Part shown: piece by piece, positions 55,061-64,000 of the stretch | How the letters are laid out: each line of letters begins with the position of its first letter | Numbering within the stretch: the stretch's first letter is position 1 | Source: Myxococcales bacterium | GTDB lineage: Bacteria > Myxococcota_A > Polyangia > Palsa-1104 > JAEUJZ01 | NCBI GenBank assembly: GCA_016794505.1 | Contig: JAEUJZ010000117.1 | Span: forward strand, 62,001 to 126,000 | DNA: 64,000 bases | Reading direction: 5' to 3' | Made by a program: the position numbers and the translations under genes | The notes under the pieces: generated by a model | What the model was told of the DNA's origin: nothing | What the model saw: the letters and a program-made list of their open reading frames with translations, nothing else | Database searches by the model: none

Positions 55061-56501
55061 GCCCCAGCACGCGGGCTGCTTCAGCCAGCAGGTACTCGCG
55101 CTCATTGCGTCGCGGATCGTCGAGAACCTGCTCTAGCAAGTGGCGCAGAACCTGCCCCACGCGCGGGCCGGGGGGCAGTCGGAAGTGCGAAAGCACATCT
55201 TGACCCGTGATGGCGAGCTCAGCGATCGACAGCGGCGGCGCCTGGGATTGCAGTTCGGCGATGCGCTCGCGAAGTGCCTGCAGGTGGTCGGCGCGGACGG
55301 TCGTCTGTTCGATGCGCAGCGCACGCTCGCGCAGCGCAAGCCAGTCGCATGTCAGCGCCGCCGGCTGGGAAGCAAGCAAGCGTCGCACCTGGGGGGCTGG
55401 CCACGGTGCCGCCGCGTCGTACTCGATCTCGGGCATGAGCAGAAGCGCCGTCAGGTGATTGCGCTGGGCCAGCGGCAGCTTTAAGCGATCGTCGAGCAGG
55501 CTCGACAGACGACGCGGATCCTTGGGCAGCGCACTCCTGGGATCCATGCAGGCCTGCCGCAGCGGCCACAGCAGCGCCGCCGGGCGCAAGGAAAGCGGGC
55601 AGTCGATCACAAGCTGCACCCAGCGCTGCGCTGCCAGCCAGCTTCCCCCGAGCACGGCGCAGACCTCGGGCAGCGCCACCGATAACAGGCTCTGCTCGGC
55701 ATCAAAGTGCGACGGCAAAGGGACTTGATCGAGCTCCAGCGTTGGCTCGAACAAATGCTTGAGTCCGATGTCGGGGTGGGCTGCGCTAAGAAGCCGCAGC
55801 AGCTCGTCGCGCACGCGCTCGCGACTGACCTTGCGCAGCGTCGGCAAAGCCGGGGCAAAAGCCCGGCGCGTCAGCGGCTCGATCTGGAAGTGGAGCTTGG
55901 CTGCGAAGCGCACGGCGCGCAGCAAGCGCAGGCCATCTTCGGCGAAGCGCTGGCTGGGATCGCCGACCGCACGCAGAAGACCTCGCTTCAGATCGCCCTG
56001 GCCCAAAAAGGGATCGTGCAGCGTGTCGGTCAGCGGGTCATAGGCGATGGCATTGATCGTGAAGTCACGCCGCCTGAGATCCTCGACCAAGTCCGCGATG
56101 AACTCGATGCGATCCGGTCGACGTCCATCGCTGTATCCGGTCTCGCCGCGAAAGGTCGTGACTTCGACATGGCGGTGCTTGTGTTCGCTGGAGCCAAGCT
56201 CGCCGTCATCGGGTTCCCCGCCGTGTGCGGCCGCGGGCAGCCGATCGCAAAGAACCGTGACCGTGCCGTGTGCGATGCCGGTCGGAATGGTTCGTCGTTT
56301 GCCAAAGATGCGCACGACATCCTCGGGATGGGCCGAGGTCGCGACATCGAAGTCCTTGGCCTGCATGCCCAGGCTCGCGTCATACAGCAAGAGATCGCGG
56401 ACCGCTCCACCCACGACAAAGGCCGAGTAGCCGGCGTTGACCAAGCTGCGACAGAGCGCCGTAACATCGGCGGGAATGCGAGCAGGAGAGATGCGAGCCA
56501 T
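55047..56501 (-). CDS. CCA-adding enzyme / poly(A) polymerase (class II tRNA nucleotidyltransferase family)
   Basis: A 484-aa enzyme. The head domain shows FVVGGAVRDLLL, the carboxylate pair in KDFDVATSA, the RRDFTINAIAYDP strand and the binding motif DGLRLLRAVRFAAKL. The rest follows the class II family: RVRDELLRLL and a C-terminal helical region. It adds CCA to tRNA 3' ends or poly(A) to RNA; the two activities cannot be told apart here because both share these motifs, although the length (~480) and lack of a C-terminal basic extension fit either. It overlaps the 3' end of the GAF-STAS gene by 14 bases, tail to tail, so the two messages are antisense at their ends. Confidence 0.9.
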   Translation of the reverse strand: MARISPARIPADVTALCRSLVNAGYSAFVVGGAVRDLLLYDASLGMQAKDFDVATSAHPEDVVRIFGKRRTIPTGIAHGTVTVLCDRLPAAAHGGEPDDGELGSSEHKHRHVEVTTFRGETGYSDGRRPDRIEFIADLVEDLRRRDFTINAIAYDPLTDTLHDPFLGQGDLKRGLLRAVGDPSQRFAEDGLRLLRAVRFAAKLHFQIEPLTRRAFAPALPTLRKVSRERVRDELLRLLSAAHPDIGLKHLFEPTLELDQVPLPSHFDAEQSLLSVALPEVCAVLGGSWLAAQRWVQLVIDCPLSLRPAALLWPLRQACMDPRSALPKDPRRLSSLLDDRLKLPLAQRNHLTALLLMPEIEYDAAAPWPAPQVRRLLASQPAALTCDWLALRERALRIEQTTVRADHLQALRERIAELQSQAPPLSIAELAITGQDVLSHFRLPPGPRVGQVLRHLLEQVLDDPRRNEREYLLAEAARVLGLTGD

Positions 56502-56560
56502 GCGCCGTGCATCCTATCGCAGGGCCGGCGCTTTGTTCCGTGGGCGAAGCGCTAGCACTG

Positions 56561-57952
56561 CTATGACACCGGCACAGCGGCGGCGGCCAGGCGCTGCTTC
56601 TGCGCGATCTGCCGCCACAAGATCGCCCACATGGCGATGCCCGCGATGTTTAGCAGCGCGTCGATTAGAAACACCGACCGCACGCCGAACAGGTGATGGC
56701 AGCGACTGTCGATATATGCGACATACGCTACCGGCAAATTTGATATCGAGAAGAAGAATCCATATTTAGTGGCTGCATAACGAGATTTTGGGCCAATTAA
56801 ATCAATAATCATTACATCAAAAACCGCATAGGATATTCCACAGATAAAATTATAAATCAACACTCCCCCCAGATAGACACTCGACAAAAGCGGCATAAAG
56901 GCCATCGCTGTCGCGATCATCGACAGGCTGGCCGAGCACGCCACGTACAGCGTGCGGCGGTCTCCCCAGCCACTTAGCGGGCCCGCCAGCATCGAGCCAA
57001 GCACCATCGACAGCGAACCCAGCGTGCCGTTGGCCAGGACCACGTGGCCCGGTGTCGCGCGAAAGTCGACCGCCAGCGCCGAAAACAAGCCCAGAAGCCC
57101 GGCGGCGCAGCTTGGCGAAACCGACAAAAGCAGCGTGATCCAAAAGCGGGGATCGCGGCGAAACTGCCGCAGATCGTGGACGATGTGGCCCGACGCATCG
57201 GGCTGCGGCTCGACGGGCACCGGCAAACACAAGACGAAAAGAGCCGGCACCAGCGTCAACAGGCCGAACAGCGCGGCATTGGTCAGCGGGCTCGCGGTCC
57301 CCTCGGGCCGCAGGGCCAGCACGGTTCCCAGCAGGTTTCCGGCGAACGTGCCGGCCACCCGACACGAAGCCGCATGGTCGCGGGCTCGCCCCGTAAACAG
57401 CGTCGAAATCAGCGCCCCCAGGCTGCACAGAAACAGCCCAGACGCCACCTGCCCCAGCAGCACGACGGCGAGCACCAGCGGCGAATAGTGATTGGACTTG
57501 GCCCAGTATTCCGGCAGAGCAAAACAGACCGCCGATGCGACGGCACTTAGAATCACCCACGTTCGCTTTGAAAACCGCCAATCCGCCAGTGGAGAATAGA
57601 CAAATTGCAGATACGTTGGCGCCATTAATATTGAGAAAAACAAACCAATCTGCTCTACTGAATATCCTGACAAGCGCATTCGATACGGGATAATTACTGC
57701 AATAATTGCGTTACTAATTCCGTATGGCACAGCCATCAAAGCAAACAAAAACACATAAAACCAAAGCCGGGTTTTTGCGGTGGCGCTGGGTACACCTGGT
57801 TCTGCCTGCCGGGCAGCCCACGTCCACGGGGTGGCGCGCTCGTCGATGGCATGGGCGGCCGGCACACTCCGGTGCGGCATGGCGATCTGCGCGGCGGCTT
57901 CAGGCTCCATCGAGTCCTTCCCATCATCGTCGTCTTGCGACGCGAGGGCCAC
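56561..57952 (-). CDS. MFS transporter (AmpG-like)
   Basis: A 463-aa membrane protein with a soluble N-terminal tail of about 60 residues, followed by about twelve helices. The first loop (PYRMRLSGYSVEQIG, LFFSILMAPTYLQFVYSPLADWRFSKRTW) matches the AmpG/MFS pattern for cell-wall or small-molecule uptake; a second GDRR motif follows in the central loop. Base composition is mosaic: 56740-56860 and 57590-57740 are AT-rich and encode membrane helices, while the rest is GC-rich. It lies 63 bases downstream of the GH113-like gene in the same direction, so it may import the sugar released by that enzyme. Confidence 0.87.
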   Translation of the reverse strand: MALASQDDDDGKDSMEPEAAAQIAMPHRSVPAAHAIDERATPWTWAARQAEPGVPSATAKTRLWFYVFLFALMAVPYGISNAIIAVIIPYRMRLSGYSVEQIGLFFSILMAPTYLQFVYSPLADWRFSKRTWVILSAVASAVCFALPEYWAKSNHYSPLVLAVVLLGQVASGLFLCSLGALISTLFTGRARDHAASCRVAGTFAGNLLGTVLALRPEGTASPLTNAALFGLLTLVPALFVLCLPVPVEPQPDASGHIVHDLRQFRRDPRFWITLLLSVSPSCAAGLLGLFSALAVDFRATPGHVVLANGTLGSLSMVLGSMLAGPLSGWGDRRTLYVACSASLSMIATAMAFMPLLSSVYLGGVLIYNFICGISYAVFDVMIIDLIGPKSRYAATKYGFFFSISNLPVAYVAYIDSRCHHLFGVRSVFLIDALLNIAGIAMWAILWRQIAQKQRLAAAAVPVS

Positions 57953-58015
57953 GAAAAAAACAGGCGGCAGCGCAACTTGCGCGACCGCGCCGTGCGCCCC
58001 GAATCGGCGGGCGAG

Positions 58016-59119
58016 CTATCTTGGCAAATCGACCGGGCGCGGGGCTTGACTGCGATACCAGCGACGCAGCACGGCCTCGCCCTGCTTGCCCTGCGGCGTA
58101 TAGTCGCGCTCGGGATAGCCTTCGTGGCCGCGCATGTTGGGGAACCACTTCCACAGAAAGCCGCCGGCCCACGCATCCTGCGGAAGCCACGTGGCCAGCA
58201 GCGCCGACAGGCAGTGCGCTTGCGCCGCTTCGTTGATCGGCCGGCCGGTGATGGTGGGCTCAAGCTCCCAGTTGCGCCAGCCGCTGCCGTCGACGCTAAG
58301 ATATCCATATTCGGTAAACAAGATCGGTTTATTTATATTTTTATGATATTCATTTAGTCGATTCACAATAGGCCCCCAGGCGATCCGCAGAGCCTCTTCC
58401 GTTGGTGTCGCGTCCGGCAGCAGAGGGAAATACGCACTAATTCCAACATAATCCAAATCAGACCAAAATGGGACGCGATCCCATTCATCCCAGTTTGCGG
58501 AATAGGTCAGCTTTCCGGGATAGATGGCGCGAACTTGGCCAATTAGCACACGAAAAAACGCCGGGCGCTTGGCGACCGCTCGGCCAAGCTCGGTGCCGAT
58601 GCATAGCAGGCTTATGTGCTCGTCGGCGGCCAGTCGGGCAAACGACAGGATGTACTGTGCATAGTCGGCTTCCCAGCGCTGCCAGTCGTCGCTGCGCTCG
58701 AAGTCCAGGGCGCCGGTCCAGCTGCCAGGGACATAGACCTGGGGCTTCAGCATGACGCGCAGACCCGCGGCATGCGCCAGGCGAACGGTCTTTTGCACAC
58801 CCTCTTTGCGTTCCCCCCACCACGAAACATGTGAACTAGGAAGCTGTACCCGTGGCTGCCCTGGGCGCGTATAGGCATAAGGAATGACTGCAATCCAGCC
58901 TGCACCGACATCTGCAATGGCAGGAATCGGATTTTCCGCAAATGGCTCGGGCGGCGCGACCAGCGTAATGCCTTTTATTTTTTCGCCTTTTGCATGCAAC
59001 GAAGACGGCGGATACACGGCAGCCGGCGCCGCGCGAAGACCCATGGAAGAGTCCGAGCAGGCAGCCAGCGCGCATATGCACACGAACACAAACCCAAAAC
59101 CAACGCGACAGGCGAGCAT
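58016..59119 (-). CDS. Lipoprotein glycoside hydrolase, GH113-like
   Basis: A 367-aa lipoprotein (lipobox LAAC, Cys 21). It follows the GH113 beta-mannanase-like TIM barrel: an opening strand KGITLVAPPEPF, VMLKPQVYVPG, an acid/base candidate E177 in IGTEL and a nucleophile candidate E270 in FTEYGY, with DYVGISAYFPLL between them. The length equals the family norm. The substrate could be mannan or another hexose polymer. It lies upstream of the MFS gene in the same direction, suggesting degradation plus uptake. Like the MFS gene, it has AT-rich stretches (58310-58500 and 58850-59100) in otherwise GC-rich DNA. Confidence 0.85.
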   Translation of the reverse strand: MLACRVGFGFVFVCICALAACSDSSMGLRAAPAAVYPPSSLHAKGEKIKGITLVAPPEPFAENPIPAIADVGAGWIAVIPYAYTRPGQPRVQLPSSHVSWWGERKEGVQKTVRLAHAAGLRVMLKPQVYVPGSWTGALDFERSDDWQRWEADYAQYILSFARLAADEHISLLCIGTELGRAVAKRPAFFRVLIGQVRAIYPGKLTYSANWDEWDRVPFWSDLDYVGISAYFPLLPDATPTEEALRIAWGPIVNRLNEYHKNINKPILFTEYGYLSVDGSGWRNWELEPTITGRPINEAAQAHCLSALLATWLPQDAWAGGFLWKWFPNMRGHEGYPERDYTPQGKQGEAVLRRWYRSQAPRPVDLPR

Positions 59120-59134
59120 GACCGGCGCAGCGTA

Positions 59135-60655
<1,521 letters not shown>

Positions 60656-60826
60656 CAGACTAGGGTACCGAATCTGCCAGGCTCTGTGGGATTCTCGCGT
60701 GCGGACGGCGTCCTGCGTCGGAGAGCGACGGTCCTTCTTTTTGCCGCGCAGTGCGCCGGGGATCGAGTACCGTCAAGTTCGTGACCCGGTCGTCGCAGGA
60801 TTGCGTGGGTCCGGGGGCCTTCCCAG

Positions 60827-63800
60827 ATGGCCGCGACAGCGAAATTTGCTCCGCCAGAACAGTTTGAGGAGTACCGCATCGTTCGGCTGCTTGGCGGCGG
60901 CGCGATGGGGCAAGTCTATCTTGCACATGACACGCTGCTCGACCGTCCAGTGGCGATCAAGTTCATCGCCAACATCGAAGAGCAGGTCCTGGAAAACGAG
61001 CTGCGCGAGCGCTTCTTTATCGAGGCCCGCGCCATCGCCCGCCTGCAGCACCCCAACGTCGTACTGATCTATCGCGTGGGAGAGTGGCAGCGGCGGCCGT
61101 ACCTGGTGTCCGAGTTCGTCCGCGGCCAGTCGCTGGATCGCACGCAAAAGCCGCTGCCATGGACGCGTGTGCATCGCATCGGCATCGGTCTTTCGCGGGG
61201 GCTGGCAGCAGCGCACCGCCGCGGAGTGCTGCACCGCGACATCAAGCCGGCAAACACCATGCTGACCAGCGATGGCGAGGTGAAGATCCTCGACTTTGGC
61301 TTGGCCAAGCTGGTCGATTCGGCGCAGGGCATGCGCTTTAGCGACTCGGCGTTTCCAGCGGCGGTGGCGCAAGCCCAGCTGGGGGATTCCCCGCTGCACG
61401 ATACGCAGCAGGATCTGCCCATCGCGCCTGGAGGTGAGCTGGCCGCGACGGTGCTAAGCACCCGTGGTGCTGCGGATGTGCCCGCTCTGGCCATGACTCT
61501 GGCCTCGTCCGCAGGCCTGCGTCCGCAGGCTCGGGCCGCGGATGCGGCAGCGATACAAGAAGGCGCCGTGGCCGTGCCCGTCACCGTGCGTGAGCCCTCG
61601 GGACCGCGCACACCGTCGGCGAAGAGCGGGCCAGCCGCTGCGCCCTCTGCGACGACAGGCAACGTGGCGCTCGATGCCACGATCCTGCCCAGCGGCCAGA
61701 CTCCGGGACGAATCTCGGGGCTGGCCCCTGCCCTGCCCCCGCCGGCAACGGGATCAAAGATCGGTGCCGAGCGGGCCAGCACTTCTCTGACTCACGTCGG
61801 GGACGTCTTGGGATCGCCGCTGTACATGGCTCCCGAGCTCTGGCGAGGCGAGCCCGCGACGCGGCAGGCCGATATCTATTCGCTGGGCACGGTGCTCTAT
61901 GAGCTCTGCGCTGGGCACGCGCCGCATGAAGGGGTGCCGCTGCCCGAGCTGCCGCTGCGCGTGCAGGACCACGACGCCCGACCGCTGGCTGAGGTCGCGC
62001 CGGATGCGGATCCCCGCTTCTGCGCCATCGTGGATCGCTGCCTGTGCCGCAACCCACACGAGCGCTATGAGTCGGGAGATGCTCTGCGGGCGGCTCTGGA
62101 GCAGCTAACAGGCAGTGCCCACGTGACGCACTTGCCCGAGGGAAATCCATACCGCGGCCTGCAGTCGTTTGACGAACAGCACAAGGATCTGTTTTTCGGA
62201 CGAGCCAGCGACATAAGCGCCGTGCTCGATCGTCTGCGCAGCGAGCCGATCGTCATCTTGGCGGGTAACTCGGGCGTTGGGAAATCGTCGCTGATTCGCG
62301 CGGGCGTCTTGCCGCAGATCACGGCTGGCGCACTCGGTCCGATGCGCGTCGTCACCATCGTTCCAGGCCGACGCCCGCTGGCGTCGCTGTCCGCGGCTCT
62401 GGCCAACACCCTGGACCTGGAAGAAGCCAAGGTCATCCGCGATCTAGAAGACGATCCGCAAGCGCTAGGCCGCACGCTGCGGCAGCGCAATCGCCAGGGC
62501 AGCTCGCCTCGCTGCCTGCTCTTGTTCGTCGATCAGCTGGAAGAGCTTCTGACGCTCAGCGAAGATGCGGCGCGCTTCGGCGAGGTGCTGGGCGCGCTGA
62601 CTGCGTATGCCCCGGACATCCGCCTGCTGGCGACAGTGCGCAGTGACTTCCTGTCGCGCCTGGTCACCGTGCCGGGCATCGGGGCTGAGGTCGCGCGTGG
62701 ACTGCACTTGATCAGTCCACTTAGCAGCGATGCCCTGCGTGAGGTGATCACGCAGCCCGCGCTGGCCATGGGCTATGCCTTTGAGTCGGCTGCGCTCGTC
62801 GAGAGCCTGGTGTCCGCAGCCAGCCAAAGCGATGGCAGCCTGCCGCTTCTGCAGTTCACGCTCTCGCTGCTTTGGGAAGCGCGCGATCCCGAGCGTCGCA
62901 TCATCCCGGCGGCCGCCCTGGCGTCGATCGGCGGCGTCGGGGGGGCTCTGGCTCGTCACGCCGATTCTGTGTACGAACGGCTCTTGCCGAAACAGCGGAC
63001 CGCTGCTCGGCGCATTCTGGGCCAGCTGATCACGGTCGAAGGCACACGAGCCAGACGACGACGCGAAGAGCTGATCGGCGCATCGGTGACGGTGTCAGGA
63101 CATGCGCTGGGCCTGGCGCACGCCGATGCCCGTGAGGACGCCATCGCCGCACTCGATGCTCTGACGTCCGGCCGCATCGTCTCGGTGCGCGTCGATGAAT
63201 CAGGGGCTGGCAGCGCATATGAGCTGGCGCATGAGTCGCTGCTTACAAGCTGGGCCAGCTTGCGTGTCTGGCTGGCGGAAGACGCCAGCTTGCGTGCGCT
63301 GCGGCAGCGACTCAGCCTCGCTGCGCTGGAGTGGGAGCGCCTGGGACGAGCCCGCGACCTGCTCTGGCGCCTTCGTCAGCTCAACGAGGCAGCTCCGCTA
63401 TCGACGCAGATTCTGCCCCCGCGCGAGGCGCGATTTCTGAAAGCCAGCCGGGGCGCCCTGCGTACGCGCCGCATCGCGTTTGGGATCATGGTCGCCAGCA
63501 TCCCGATCATGCTGGCGCTCTTGTACGTGGCGGCGACCTTGCGGGCCCGCGAAAACATCGCCCGCCAGATCAGCGAGCATGCGACATCCGCCAAGAGCGC
63601 ACTGCAGTCGGCGCGCGACGTATCGGTTCGCGCCGAACAAATCCGCCAGAGTGCCTATCGTGCCTTTGACGATCGCAAGCAGACCGAAGGCGAGCGCCTG
63701 TGGGACCAGATGCGCGCACTGCACGGCGAAGAACAGCAGCTTTTCCGTCGAGCCATCGGCAGCGCCGAGGCCGCGTTCTTGCTCGACAGCCGCAGGCAAG

Positions 63801-64000
63801 ATCAGCGCCTGCTGGTCGCCACCGTGCTGTTTGAACAGGCCCTGGCCGCTGAGCGCGACAACGCACTTTCGCAGCGCGATGATCTGATCCAGCGCTTGGC
63901 TTTGTACGATCTCGACGGCTCTTTTCATCGTCGCTGGGAAGCCGCCGCCAGCATCGACCTGATCAGCGAGCCGCCCGGTGCCCAGGTCTTTTTGACGCCC
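60827..64000 (+). CDS. Ser/Thr kinase - STAND NTPase fusion with very long activation-loop insert (runs off right end)
   Basis: The open frame continues to the last base (1058 codons seen). The kinase domain starts at residue 16 with GGGAMGQVYLA, K45 (VAIK), HRDIKPAN (D138) and DFG (D156). Instead of the usual 25-30 residues, about 175 Ala/Pro/Thr/Ser-rich residues separate DFG from the APE (335-337, GSPLYMAPE), so the activation loop is hugely extended. After the C-lobe comes an nSTAND1-like ATPase (from about 440, PYRGLQSFDEQ; Walker A GNSGVGKS 480-487; Walker B LLLFVDQLEEL). A TM helix lies near 884-907 (FGIMVASIPIMLALLYVAATL), then a helical region, and the last visible part (SEPPGAQVFL) looks like a PEGA domain start. 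The C-terminus is beyond the window. Confidence 0.92.
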   Translation, partial: MAATAKFAPPEQFEEYRIVRLLGGGAMGQVYLAHDTLLDRPVAIKFIANIEEQVLENELRERFFIEARAIARLQHPNVVLIYRVGEWQRRPYLVSEFVRGQSLDRTQKPLPWTRVHRIGIGLSRGLAAAHRRGVLHRDIKPANTMLTSDGEVKILDFGLAKLVDSAQGMRFSDSAFPAAVAQAQLGDSPLHDTQQDLPIAPGGELAATVLSTRGAADVPALAMTLASSAGLRPQARAADAAAIQEGAVAVPVTVREPSGPRTPSAKSGPAAAPSATTGNVALDATILPSGQTPGRISGLAPALPPPATGSKIGAERASTSLTHVGDVLGSPLYMAPELWRGEPATRQADIYSLGTVLYELCAGHAPHEGVPLPELPLRVQDHDARPLAEVAPDADPRFCAIVDRCLCRNPHERYESGDALRAALEQLTGSAHVTHLPEGNPYRGLQSFDEQHKDLFFGRASDISAVLDRLRSEPIVILAGNSGVGKSSLIRAGVLPQITAGALGPMRVVTIVPGRRPLASLSAALANTLDLEEAKVIRDLEDDPQALGRTLRQRNRQGSSPRCLLLFVDQLEELLTLSEDAARFGEVLGALTAYAPDIRLLATVRSDFLSRLVTVPGIGAEVARGLHLISPLSSDALREVITQPALAMGYAFESAALVESLVSAASQSDGSLPLLQFTLSLLWEARDPERRIIPAAALASIGGVGGALARHADSVYERLLPKQRTAARRILGQLITVEGTRARRRREELIGASVTVSGHALGLAHADAREDAIAALDALTSGRIVSVRVDESGAGSAYELAHESLLTSWASLRVWLAEDASLRALRQRLSLAALEWERLGRARDLLWRLRQLNEAAPLSTQILPPREARFLKASRGALRTRRIAFGIMVASIPIMLALLYVAATLRARENIARQISEHATSAKSALQSARDVSVRAEQIRQSAYRAFDDRKQTEGERLWDQMRALHGEEQQLFRRAIGSAEAAFLLDSRRQDQRLLVATVLFEQALAAERDNALSQRDDLIQRLALYDLDGSFHRRWEAAASIDLISEPPGAQVFLTP

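Overview
This is a GC-rich bacterial chromosome segment that looks like a myxobacterium (Myxococcota). The pointers are a MYXO-CTERM-like tail on a surface protease, a response-regulator/Ser-Thr-kinase fusion, a kinase/STAND ATPase, a pseudokinase, many lipoproteins of unknown role, and tandem methyltransferases with regulatory domains. I cannot name the genus. I saw no tRNA or rRNA gene, CRISPR array, insertion sequence, phage gene or replication origin. Both ends cut a gene: a minus-strand gene leaves the left end and a plus-strand kinase leaves the right end.

Layout. 1-1445: partial minus-strand protein, possibly of the DUF4388 type. 1712-3709: NarL-type response regulator and an Old Yellow Enzyme-like oxidoreductase. 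3899-7941: membrane pseudokinase, a lipoprotein and a large IPT/TIG lipoprotein with a metzincin-like zinc site. 8060-12569 (minus): a packed five-gene unit of coiled-coil protein, outer-membrane barrel, Wza-like export lipoprotein, coaBC and a GNAT. Divergent from it is a Wzy/O-antigen-ligase-like TPR protein (12790-15177), so this is an exopolysaccharide export locus with a coenzyme A gene embedded.

15309-23397 (minus) is the most striking part, a candidate NTP-dependent conflict (immune-like) system. In transcription order it has an AT-rich gene for a secreted Cys-rich protein, a 1378-aa STAND NTPase with WD40-like repeats and a C-terminal TIR-like domain, a small TIR-like protein with an effector-associated-domain (EAD1-like) tail, and a membrane protein with three EAD1-like repeats, one TM helix and a beta-propeller. 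The same EAD1-like signature in the last two suggests that they bind each other.

23498-35908 carries mostly single-gene functions: acetylpolyamine amidohydrolase, a secreted esterase, a CXXCH lipoprotein, MAPEG, a TonB-dependent receptor, a secreted Lys/Glu/Ala repeat protein with a clear terminator, two tandem methyltransferases, and rtcA coupled to a GH18-like lipoprotein. 35936-43487 has the MYXO-CTERM subtilase with FG-GAP repeats, a Cys-rich lipoprotein, and a PNPOx-GNAT fusion divergent from a MocR/PdxR-type regulator.

43543-52940 holds a membrane protein, a caspase-family protease, a trifunctional AroK-AroD-AroE shikimate enzyme (equivalent to the C-terminal half of fungal AROM), a prolyl oligopeptidase and a DnaQ-type exonuclease. 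53024-64000 holds a GAF-GAF-PAS-STAS regulator, a CCA-adding/poly(A) polymerase, an MFS transporter beside a GH113-like lipoprotein, a REC-kinase fusion and, divergently, a kinase-STAND protein with a very long activation-loop insert that runs off the window.
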